A DNA stretch of 42,861 nucleotides from a virus: the IMG/VR virus record IMGVR_UViG_3300025087_000148, positions 1 to 42,861 of that record, one strand, 5' to 3'. The translations under genes were made by a program, and so were the position numbers. This document shows positions 35,996 through 42,861 of the stretch, piece after piece. Numbering within the stretch: the stretch's first letter is position 1; the number at the start of each line of letters is the position of its first letter. Below the pieces are notes generated by a model that had not been told where the DNA came from, did not search any database, and saw only the letters and a program-made list of their open reading frames with translations.

Positions 35996-37258
35996 ATGGC
36001 CACCACGGGTCAAAGACGAACGGACACAATCGTTGCCGGGCGCATTATCCGCAACGTTGATGAAAAGATCTGGAACCCGGAGTTTGCAGGTTCCGCAACA
36101 CCGCTTACAACTCTTATGAACAACATGAAGAACCGCGAAGCCACGAGCAATATGAAGTTCGAGGTTTACGAGGATGTGCTGAATAACCGGCGCACCACTA
36201 TCCTGTCATTTGACGCATCCGGTGTCACTTCGACAATTTTCCAGATTACCACGACGGACGCTCCTTATGTTGCCCTGAACAGTCAGTTGAAGAACCTGAA
36301 AACAGGTGAGAACTACTTCGTCACGGCAATTACAGCGGGCGGAGTGGTTACGGTTCAGCGCGATTTCGCGGGTACTCTCACAACCCCGTCGGTCAGCACG
36401 ACCACAACCGACCGGTTGATGATTCTCGGCGAGGCCCTACCGGAAGGCGGCGTGTCCCGAAACGGAATCACGCGCGATGCGGAAGCGTCGTACAACTACT
36501 GCCAGTTCTTCCGAACCAGCGTACAGATGTCCGACATCCTGATCGGAACCAAAACATACGGTGGTAAGGACTGGCTGTACCAGCGCGACAAGAAAATGCT
36601 CGAACACAAACTGAAAATCGAGCTTTCGCTGTGGCTCGGTGAACGGTTTGCACAGGCCGACGTTGCCTCGACCGACGGGTACATCTATACCACGGGCGGC
36701 GTGATACAGCACATTAAGGGCAACGTCCTTGACGTGTCCGGCGCGGCCTACTCGGGTATTCTGACGCTCAAGGTTCTCGACCGCTTCGGCGAGAAGATGT
36801 CCCTGAACGGATCGGACACCAAGCATGTGTTCTGCGGCCCGCGATTCTTCTCCGCACTTAACAGCATCGGAAATAACAAATTGCGGCTGAATGACAGCGC
36901 GTCCAGCCTGGGCATGAACATTGTGGAGTATGTGACCCACGGCCTGCGCCTGAAATTCGTGAACGCAAAGAAAGTGTTCGAGAGCGATCCGTCGCTGACC
37001 ACGGGCACCCTCGCCGGAACCGGCGTGTGTCTCGACCTCAAGTATTTGAAATATGAATACTTTGACGGCCTCGACACGAAACTGCACGAGGAAGTTCAGG
37101 AGAACGACCGCGCCGGGAAGAAAGACGAATGGCGTACGGTCGCTGGCCTCAAGATGTGGCAGTACGGCCTCGACCATTCCTATAACGCCAGTTCCGGTGT
37201 ACCCGAGGAGTTCGCGGGCGTTCACGGAAAAATCATCGGCGTTTCGGATTACATGTAA
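35996..37258 (+). CDS. Major capsid protein (DUF5309, SU10-like)
   Basis: 420 residues. Order of motifs matches DUF5309/SU10-type HK97-fold capsid proteins: RTDTIVAGRIIRNVDEKIWN, SATPLTTLMNNMKNREATSN, KFEVYEDVLNNRR, then QFFRTSVQMSDILIGTKTYG and DKKMLEHKLKIELSLWLGER. The C-terminal half carries GVCLDLKYLKYEYFDGLDT. GAGGTGTAATT upstream. A stable hairpin follows 18 bases after the stop, as often seen behind highly expressed capsid genes. Confidence 0.85.
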   Translation: MATTGQRRTDTIVAGRIIRNVDEKIWNPEFAGSATPLTTLMNNMKNREATSNMKFEVYEDVLNNRRTTILSFDASGVTSTIFQITTTDAPYVALNSQLKNLKTGENYFVTAITAGGVVTVQRDFAGTLTTPSVSTTTTDRLMILGEALPEGGVSRNGITRDAEASYNYCQFFRTSVQMSDILIGTKTYGGKDWLYQRDKKMLEHKLKIELSLWLGERFAQADVASTDGYIYTTGGVIQHIKGNVLDVSGAAYSGILTLKVLDRFGEKMSLNGSDTKHVFCGPRFFSALNSIGNNKLRLNDSASSLGMNIVEYVTHGLRLKFVNAKKVFESDPSLTTGTLAGTGVCLDLKYLKYEYFDGLDTKLHEEVQENDRAGKKDEWRTVAGLKMWQYGLDHSYNASSGVPEEFAGVHGKIIGVSDYM

Positions 37259-37276
37259 TCTGGTGGAGCAATTAAA

Positions 37277-37304
37277 CCTGGTGGGGTCTCTTGGCCCCGC
37301 CAGG
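37277..37304 (+). terminator. Stable hairpin after the capsid gene
   Basis: CCTGGTGGGG and CCCCGCCAGG form a 10-bp stem with loop TCTCTTGG. ATTCTTATT follows, so it is a weak terminator or an mRNA stabiliser. Confidence 0.55.
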
Positions 37305-37328
37305 ATTCTTATTAACGGAGGACGTGGA

Positions 37329-37715
37329 ATGGAAGCGACAGAACTTGAAAAGTACGACGGCGTTGTTTTCGAGTGCCGGGATTATCGGGATTATGAGTTG
37401 ATCATCGACACCCCGCACACGCACGAGGAGGGCATTTTGAATCCGTCTTTGACGAATGTGCCCCCGGTAGGGTTCTCGATCAAGTTCAACGGCGCGCGAA
37501 AGTTTGATCCTAATATGGATCAGAGGCTTGTCAAAAATCCGGCGCTGAAAAAACGGGTGATTGAATACCTCGTGGAGTCGCCGCAGTTCGAATCTGGCAT
37601 GATTCGCGTGTATGACGCGAGCAAGGAAACGGTGACGATGACCAAGGGTCAACTCGCGAAATTGCAGGAAAGCGCACGGCAACAGGCATTGCGCGAAGCG
37701 AACGCGAAAAAGTAA
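37329..37715 (+). CDS. Head-operon protein, unknown
   Basis: 128 residues, GGAGG before ATG 37329. N-terminal beta-type (VVFECRDYRDYELIIDTPHT), centre VGFSIKFNGARKFDPNMDQR, C-terminal basic helix (TKGQLAKLQESARQQALREA). It follows the capsid gene, so a head-completion or decoration role is possible. Confidence 0.65.
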   Translation: MEATELEKYDGVVFECRDYRDYELIIDTPHTHEEGILNPSLTNVPPVGFSIKFNGARKFDPNMDQRLVKNPALKKRVIEYLVESPQFESGMIRVYDASKETVTMTKGQLAKLQESARQQALREANAKK

Positions 37716-37730
37716 AGGAGATTCAAAAAC

Positions 37731-38051
37731 ATGGCAACAACTAAAAATTTTTTAGGAACCATCGCCAATCTTGACGGCATGGGGTTGCAGATTGCGTCAG
37801 GATATACAGACACTTCGTCCGCCACGGCTGTTGATGTGGCGACCGGGCTTGCATCTGTACAAGCTGCCCTGGTATCGTGGAAAACGGCATCCGCCGCGCT
37901 ACAGGTTGCTGGCTCTGTTGGTGGTGGCCGACTTACCGCCGTTCCCATGGACCATGCCACGGTTGCCAACCGGGGCAAGATCACGATTCAGGCAATCGCA
38001 TATTCCGGCGCGGGCGTGGCGCAGTGGATCGCATTCGGCAAGGGCGTATAA
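37731..38051 (+). CDS. Small virion protein, decoration type
   Basis: 106 residues, AAAGGAG upstream. Hydrophobic, Ala/Gly/Thr-rich beta pattern (NFLGTIANLDGMGLQIASGY, SVQAALVSWKTASAALQVAG). No Lys-rich tail. Probably a capsid decoration protein from position and composition. Confidence 0.6.
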   Translation: MATTKNFLGTIANLDGMGLQIASGYTDTSSATAVDVATGLASVQAALVSWKTASAALQVAGSVGGGRLTAVPMDHATVANRGKITIQAIAYSGAGVAQWIAFGKGV

Positions 38052-38069
38052 GAAACGAGGCGGTGAAAC

Positions 38070-38432
38070 ATGGCAGAGGATAGCACTGTATTTGCGACAA
38101 AGAAAGAACTTTATTTTACGATTGATGTCGATGCGCCGGTAACGGTCACGGTCAAAGACGCGGCGGGCCTCGGGCGAAATGCGCAGATTGCCGACATCCG
38201 CTGTTCCGAAGGCGACGGATCGTTTCTTCACTTCCGGCATTTCACGAATGGCGAAACGCTCGTTACCGCCGATGCCGAGGATCAGTGGATTGCACCCGAG
38301 GAAAGCAAGTTCACAATACCAGTTCCGATTGGCAAGATCAGTTTTTACACGCCGTCAGTGTCAGGCACCGTAATTAAAGTGTGGGTTACACTGTATGGAT
38401 TTGACGACATGACCGGCACAACCGTGGCATAA
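38070..38432 (+). CDS. Small beta-rich virion protein
   Basis: 120 residues. Strands throughout: ELYFTIDVDAPVTVTVKDAA, SFLHFRHFTNGETLVTADAE, KISFYTPSVSGTVIKVWVTL. An Ig-like or jelly-roll domain of decoration type. Function inferred. Confidence 0.6.
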   Translation: MAEDSTVFATKKELYFTIDVDAPVTVTVKDAAGLGRNAQIADIRCSEGDGSFLHFRHFTNGETLVTADAEDQWIAPEESKFTIPVPIGKISFYTPSVSGTVIKVWVTLYGFDDMTGTTVA

Positions 38433-38457
38433 TACAGTCAAACATGAGGGGTGAAAT

Positions 38458-39981
38458 ATGAAACGGCAAACATTCATGCTTGTCTGCATGATGCTCTTAT
38501 GCGCATCGGTAGCCACGGCACAGGTATCACATCCGAAAGTGCATCATCACAGCACGTATGACCATTCCGGCGCGATTATCAGTGACCAGGATATTAAGAC
38601 GATCTACTCACACGCCACTCCGACGGTGACCTGTGAGATTGACAATCTTACCGGCGATATTAATTGTGATGGTACGGCAACATTTGGATCGGTGATTGGT
38701 GCTACTGGAACATACACTAATTTGTTTGCCACTGATGTTTTTGTTCTTGGAACAATGGAGACGGCCACGGCGACAACCGGTGGCGGTTTTGGCTCCACTG
38801 GATGTACGCTTACTGGAATTGGAGATATTATCTGTGACGGGTACGCCTCTGCAACAATTTATTATGGGGACGGATCGGCGCTTACTGGTATTTCATATTC
38901 CACACCCACATTACAGAGTGTGCTTGAAACCGGCAACACGGGCGCGCGCACGGACGATAACACGATGGTTATTTCCGCGACCTCGACGTGGGATGGCATT
39001 CAGGTCGATCATTCGTCCATGCCCTCAATGGCCGGCGACGGTATTCAAATCACGATGCCGAATACCACGGGGACCGGGAACGCGCTTAAAATATCGTCCA
39101 CGAACACGGGTGACGCGGTGGATATTACGAAAGCGACGCGTGCCGGGTGGGGGATTGATATTGCTGATACGGGGACAACCGGGGGGGTACACGTTGTATC
39201 ATCCGGTGGCGGGCGCGCGATGCAACTTCATCAAAATTCAGTATCGGGAAGCAACGCTCTGTATGCCGTGAGTACATCAACCGGCAATCCAACCGCTTAT
39301 ATTCAGCAGTCATCCACTACTGGAACACAGCCGACCTTGCAACTGTACAATTCTTACAATACGGCACTTGGAATGATCGGAACAAATCCTCCCGTATTAA
39401 GTATGAGTTCCACGGTTGCGAGTCAGAATAAAACGAGTTTCGTTTTTGGAACAGACGGATTTCTTTCAATCGGGCATGGCGTTGTATTCGATAAGTACAA
39501 CATGTTTTACGCGAGCGGCACGGTTGATGCGGCAGGGATCAAACTGACAAATAACAATAATTCAGCCAACGGCATTAACCTGATTTTCGATCGCGTGCCG
39601 GTTGATGGCGGGGGGGCCTCTGACGTTCTCTCCAATGTCGCTTCTTACGGCCTCAACGCCTCCGGCACGTCCGTTCAATATGGGGCAATCCAGACACAGA
39701 TTCTTGATAACGCCACGGCCACATTCAGCGGCTCGATGTACTTCCGCGTGTCGAGTAATGGCGGCATCACGGAATCCCCGATTGTTATGAGCGGTGGTGC
39801 CACTGAAACAGTTCAATTCGGGTGGTCGCCGCAGATTATTGCCGATGTCGATCCCGCTGTTTTGACATGCGATTCATCGACACGCGGCTATTTTGCATAT
39901 AACCATCACGCGACTGACGATACGCTTTCCGTCTGTATGAAGGCGGCAAGTAACTACGCGTGGGTTCAGATTAAGCCGTAA
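38458..39981 (+). CDS. Fibre-like protein with N-terminal signal peptide
   Basis: 507 residues. Residues 1-22 (MKRQTFMLVCMMLLCASVAT then AQ) are a textbook Sec signal: basic start, hydrophobic core, AxA-type cleavage site. The mature part begins with a His-rich segment (VSHPKVHHHSTYDHSG). The rest is Thr/Ser/Gly/Asn-rich with repeated short strands (DAVDITKATRAGWGIDIADT, AYIQQSSTTGTQPTLQLYNS), a beta-helix fibre pattern. It lies among virion genes. A secretion signal on a fibre is unexpected, as virions assemble in the cytoplasm. Confidence 0.7.
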   Translation: MKRQTFMLVCMMLLCASVATAQVSHPKVHHHSTYDHSGAIISDQDIKTIYSHATPTVTCEIDNLTGDINCDGTATFGSVIGATGTYTNLFATDVFVLGTMETATATTGGGFGSTGCTLTGIGDIICDGYASATIYYGDGSALTGISYSTPTLQSVLETGNTGARTDDNTMVISATSTWDGIQVDHSSMPSMAGDGIQITMPNTTGTGNALKISSTNTGDAVDITKATRAGWGIDIADTGTTGGVHVVSSGGGRAMQLHQNSVSGSNALYAVSTSTGNPTAYIQQSSTTGTQPTLQLYNSYNTALGMIGTNPPVLSMSSTVASQNKTSFVFGTDGFLSIGHGVVFDKYNMFYASGTVDAAGIKLTNNNNSANGINLIFDRVPVDGGGASDVLSNVASYGLNASGTSVQYGAIQTQILDNATATFSGSMYFRVSSNGGITESPIVMSGGATETVQFGWSPQIIADVDPAVLTCDSSTRGYFAYNHHATDDTLSVCMKAASNYAWVQIKP

Positions 39982-39993
39982 GGAGATTCCGCG

Positions 39994-40149
39994 ATGGCCT
40001 CGATGTTTTGTGAAAAGCACAAAAGGATTGAATGCAAGGAATGTGATCACAAGCGGCCAGAACCACCCTACGTGATCGGTCTTACCGTTGTAAAAAATCA
40101 AGTCAACAAGTGCGGAACCAAAAAGAAACCGCCCACTAAACGAGGTTAA
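39994..40149 (+). CDS. 51-residue Cys/His protein
   Basis: ATG 39994 with AAGGAG; fills the gap before the tail adaptor. FCEKHKRIECKECDHKRPEP is a metal-type cluster, followed by a basic tail (CGTKKKPPTKRG). Unknown function. Confidence 0.65.
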   Translation: MASMFCEKHKRIECKECDHKRPEPPYVIGLTVVKNQVNKCGTKKKPPTKRG

Positions 40150-40152
40150 TAA

Positions 40153-40977
40153 ATGGCGATGACGCGGACAGTGATCATTCGGAAAGTTCGGGCATACGCT
40201 GGTGAGCCCGATGATTTGCGTTTTATTGAAAACAACCCGGAGATCAACGACTGGATCGACGACTCCCTGCAAAGCCTTTCGAGAAAATTGAAGTTTATCA
40301 AAGACACTTTTAGTTTTCTCGGTAGCACATACATAGCCAGCCTCGGGACTTCACCGCGATATTATCAGTTGCCATCCAACCTGATTTGTCTCGACAAAAA
40401 CAGAGGGATAGAGATTAACGGATTTCGCCGCTGGCCCACGACAGAGCGGGAATTTGATGGGTTCCAAAATATTGCACAGTCTGATTATTCCGACACAGTG
40501 ATCTATGTTTCGGATTACAACTTCGAAAACCCGAATGGAATCCAGAATCATTACGCCGTCGACTACGTGTGGCCGGATGAAATTGACAACGCAAGATCGG
40601 GCAAGCTAATTTCGTTTGATCCGAATCCGGGCGACACGGATACCATTGTTGGCTCGTATATAATGGAGCATCCGGTTCTCGCGTCCGATGCGGCCACAAT
40701 TTATCTGCCCGATACATTTTATGATCTTATTTGCTTTGACGTTCTGCGCCGCCTGTTTATGAAAGTGGTTTCAAGTGGAGACCCGCGCGGCGAAGCTCCT
40801 CTTATGATGTACGATGGAAAATATGAAAAGGAACTCATGGAGGCAAAAGAATATTTCACGGACATAAGCAAAACGCCGGACAAAAAGCCGCGCATTAAAA
40901 CGGCACGGCAAAAATTCGGCATGTATAACAGCAGGGAATATGTTACCGCACGCAGTAATTTTGACAGGTTACGATAA
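40153..40977 (+). CDS. Tail adaptor / head-tail connector type protein
   Basis: 274 residues. N-terminal helices (RTVIIRKVRAYAGEPDDLRF, NDWIDDSLQSLSRKLKFIKD), a beta-rich centre (DYSDTVIYVSDYNFENPNGI) and a helix (TFYDLICFDVLRRLFMKVVS). This and the position immediately upstream of the nozzle gene are as in podovirus adaptors. Family is not certain. Confidence 0.65.
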   Translation: MAMTRTVIIRKVRAYAGEPDDLRFIENNPEINDWIDDSLQSLSRKLKFIKDTFSFLGSTYIASLGTSPRYYQLPSNLICLDKNRGIEINGFRRWPTTEREFDGFQNIAQSDYSDTVIYVSDYNFENPNGIQNHYAVDYVWPDEIDNARSGKLISFDPNPGDTDTIVGSYIMEHPVLASDAATIYLPDTFYDLICFDVLRRLFMKVVSSGDPRGEAPLMMYDGKYEKELMEAKEYFTDISKTPDKKPRIKTARQKFGMYNSREYVTARSNFDRLR

Positions 40978-40989
40978 GGAGCGTGCGAG

Positions 40990-42858
40990 ATGGGACGACG
41001 TAGGCCGGGACAATATGAACGCACACAGTTCTTCGGGATAAACTTTAACGATTCCAAAATTTGCCACGATCAAAAAGACTTCCTTGAATCCTTTGAAATG
41101 CAGAATGTGGATATTGGTTTGTCTGGAATTCGCACGCGCCAAGGTCGGTTGAAAATAAACTCATCGGCGGTCCCATCGAATATTCATTCACTCGACTGGT
41201 TCAGAGACAAAAACAATAATTCACATTTAATGATCGGCGCGGGCTCTGTGATTTATGATGCCGGGGACGCGTCGGCCACGGCGGTATCGAGCCTTACAGG
41301 ACTCACCCCGGACACGAAATCAAACAATACGTCGTTCAAGGGTTTCCACTGGTTTGCCAACGGAGTTGACACGCCGAAGAAATATGACGGGACAACGTGG
41401 ACTTTGGCGGCTATACCGAAGCCAGCGGCGGTTCCCACGACGGCGGACGGTGGCGGCGGTATTTTGAGTGGAGACTACTTGTACACCTATGTTTATGTGT
41501 ACGTAAATGTTGCTCTCGGCTACGAGTCGGAATCCGCGATACCCGGCTATTCAACACTTCTGACTGTTGTTAACAAGCAGATTGACGTGGATGTGGTGGC
41601 CGACCCGACCGGGACAGCAACGTACATTCGGATTTACAGGCGCAGCAGTACGACGGTTTCTCCTAAACTCGTTGTCCAACTCTCAAATACGACGGCGACA
41701 TACACGGATAATATTGCGGAAGCCGCACTCGGAAATTATCTGACCGGCGGCAATGAGGGAAATGTCAACGTAAATTTCAAGGGACTGACGGCGTGGAATA
41801 ACCGGTTGTGGGGATGGTATGATGAATACGTCTATTTCACCCGCGAACATGAACCGGAAAAATGGTGGACATTCGAAAGCGATTTCAACCCGTTCATCAT
41901 CGACCCCGTGAATAATGAGAATGTGGTGGCTTGCTTTCCATTCGGAAGCGTGCTTGTGATATTCACAGAGAACCGGATGCAGTATATTGTGGGCGACGCG
42001 GAACCGTTCACGCGCGTTGTTATACCCGGAAATTTTGGTTGCATATCAAAGCGTTCAATTCGTGAATGCGGGCCGTTTCTGATGTGGACGGGCAAGGATG
42101 GCATTTACAAATGGGACGGCGTGACAATCCCGCAAATGGTGAGCCGCCCGGTCAACAACGATCTCGGGGAAGCGGATCGCGGAATTTTGGATACGGTTAC
42201 AAATTCCCTTGCAATTGGCGCGAGTCTGTATGATCCGAAAACGCATAAATATTGGAACACAACGCCAGTTGGTTCTCAACTCTTGAACAGCCGAACTCAT
42301 TATTATGATTTTGAAATGAAGAATGAAAACAAACTTTCACAGTGGGGAATGTACACGTTCGGTTTTGTGGATGCCGTCGTTACCCACGATGGCCGAATAA
42401 TTACCGCGTCCGGGGCTGACGGGTATTACAGGTTTGAAAAAACCGGCACGGATGATGACGGCACGACGATTGATGCTTACTACGAAACCCGGCAGTGGGA
42501 TTTCGGTTCGAGGTCATGGGACAAAAGATTTTTCAGATTCGCGGCCAGTGCGTTCACGACCGGCGACCCCGTGACGTTTTCGATAAAGTGTTGGGATCCC
42601 AGGGTTGGGCTCCGGCAGGATGATATTTCATTGAGCAGTCCCGTGGGTGCGGTGTGGGCCAGTGGCGCGGGCGTTCCGACAGGGGCCGGGGTGTGGGACT
42701 CCTCGACATGTGGCGGTTCCATCATGGACTACCGCTACAACTCATTCAAGCAGTTTTGCATGGGGACGTACATTTCATTTAAAATAGCAATGAATAAAGA
42801 CGCGGTGTTCGATGGATTCACCGCCGAATATATCGTTTTGAGAGGGGCAAAGGTATGA
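40990..42858 (+). CDS. Tail nozzle-like beta-propeller protein
   Basis: 622 residues. Begins with a short basic arm (MGRRRPGQYERTQFFGIN), then repeated blades: QGRLKINSSAVPSNIHSLDW, NSHLMIGAGSVIYDAG, GFHWFANGVDTPKKYDGTTW, AWNNRLWGWYDEYVYFTREH, PFGSVLVIFTENRMQYIVGD, LMWTGKDGIYKWDGVTIPQM. These W-G and Y-D blade repeats are typical of T7 gp12/P22 gp10-type nozzles at the tip of short tails. Its stop overlaps the next gene by ATGA (42855-42858). Confidence 0.75.
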   Translation: MGRRRPGQYERTQFFGINFNDSKICHDQKDFLESFEMQNVDIGLSGIRTRQGRLKINSSAVPSNIHSLDWFRDKNNNSHLMIGAGSVIYDAGDASATAVSSLTGLTPDTKSNNTSFKGFHWFANGVDTPKKYDGTTWTLAAIPKPAAVPTTADGGGGILSGDYLYTYVYVYVNVALGYESESAIPGYSTLLTVVNKQIDVDVVADPTGTATYIRIYRRSSTTVSPKLVVQLSNTTATYTDNIAEAALGNYLTGGNEGNVNVNFKGLTAWNNRLWGWYDEYVYFTREHEPEKWWTFESDFNPFIIDPVNNENVVACFPFGSVLVIFTENRMQYIVGDAEPFTRVVIPGNFGCISKRSIRECGPFLMWTGKDGIYKWDGVTIPQMVSRPVNNDLGEADRGILDTVTNSLAIGASLYDPKTHKYWNTTPVGSQLLNSRTHYYDFEMKNENKLSQWGMYTFGFVDAVVTHDGRIITASGADGYYRFEKTGTDDDGTTIDAYYETRQWDFGSRSWDKRFFRFAASAFTTGDPVTFSIKCWDPRVGLRQDDISLSSPVGAVWASGAGVPTGAGVWDSSTCGGSIMDYRYNSFKQFCMGTYISFKIAMNKDAVFDGFTAEYIVLRGAKV

Positions 42859-42861
42859 AAA
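42855..42861 (+). CDS. Start of the next virion gene (partial)
   Basis: ATG 42855 overlaps the nozzle stop (ATGA), in the coupled style of this phage; only ATG AAA and one base are inside the window. It may be the gene whose end is at 1-60, but not by direct joining. Confidence 0.5.

Noticed and set aside
37053-37328. N-terminal extension of the 37329 gene into the capsid gene
   Set aside because: It is the shadow frame of the capsid gene; ATG 37329 has a strong ribosome site.

Overview
This window is most of the genome of a tailed bacteriophage, probably a podovirus. The rightward (+) strand carries a complete head and short-tail module: a presumed small terminase, large terminase, portal, scaffold, an SU10-like major capsid protein, decoration-type proteins, a fibre, a tail adaptor and a tail nozzle. 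It continues at the left end with small lysis-type genes and three large virion (DNA-ejection type) proteins. There is no tail tape measure, sheath, integrase, DNA polymerase, primase, helicase or RNA polymerase. The host is probably Gram-negative (M15 endolysin, Sec-type signal peptide on the fibre). It is probably a bacterium with type I-C CRISPR, because the phage carries one bona fide-looking I-C repeat. The window is not a closed circle. The gene that starts in the last 7 bases and the gene that ends at base 60 are in different frames if the ends are joined, so some sequence is missing between them.

Layout. 1-10459 (+): tail and accessory virion genes, lysis-type genes with ATGA/TAATG overlaps, two mid-size virion proteins and a 1773-residue polyvalent protein with FecR-like, two ADP-ribosyltransferase-like and LPD38-like regions. 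A terminator at 10481-10520 separates them from a convergent DUF115-type gene (-). 11522-12729: an inserted element bounded by 18-bp inverted repeats. It carries its own promoters, terminators and an XRE-type regulator, and lies between two 61-bp copies of the 3' end of the same small gene. 12697-28439 (-): the early/accessory operon, with about 45 tightly overlapping small genes. These include an M15 endolysin, a PAPS-reductase-like enzyme, a recombination set (DUF669 SSB-like protein, Sak4-like RecA ATPase, PD-(D/E)XK nuclease, ERCC4 nuclease), a replication-initiator-like protein, ribbon-helix-helix proteins, two alanine-rich repeat proteins and many micro-membrane proteins. 19802-20057 holds two tRNA-like elements with abnormal anticodon regions. 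28440-29476 is a 1-kb AT-rich non-coding divergent region with operator-like palindromes, iteron-like repeats and the promoters for both arms, a likely origin and switch region. 29483-42858 (+): late genes, starting from two promoters whose +1 falls on the start codon (leaderless).

How it fits together. Early transcription leaves 28517/28495 leftward, with re-start promoters at 25863 and 23427. The products appear to divert host functions and prepare DNA for host-dependent replication and recombination. Late transcription runs rightward from 29448 and 30193 through packaging and virion genes. The observations most worth following are the solitary type I-C CRISPR repeat at 14771-14802, which lies antisense within a small early gene; the structured leader of the replication gene at 25736-25863; the tRNA-like pair; and the two simple-repeat alanine proteins.
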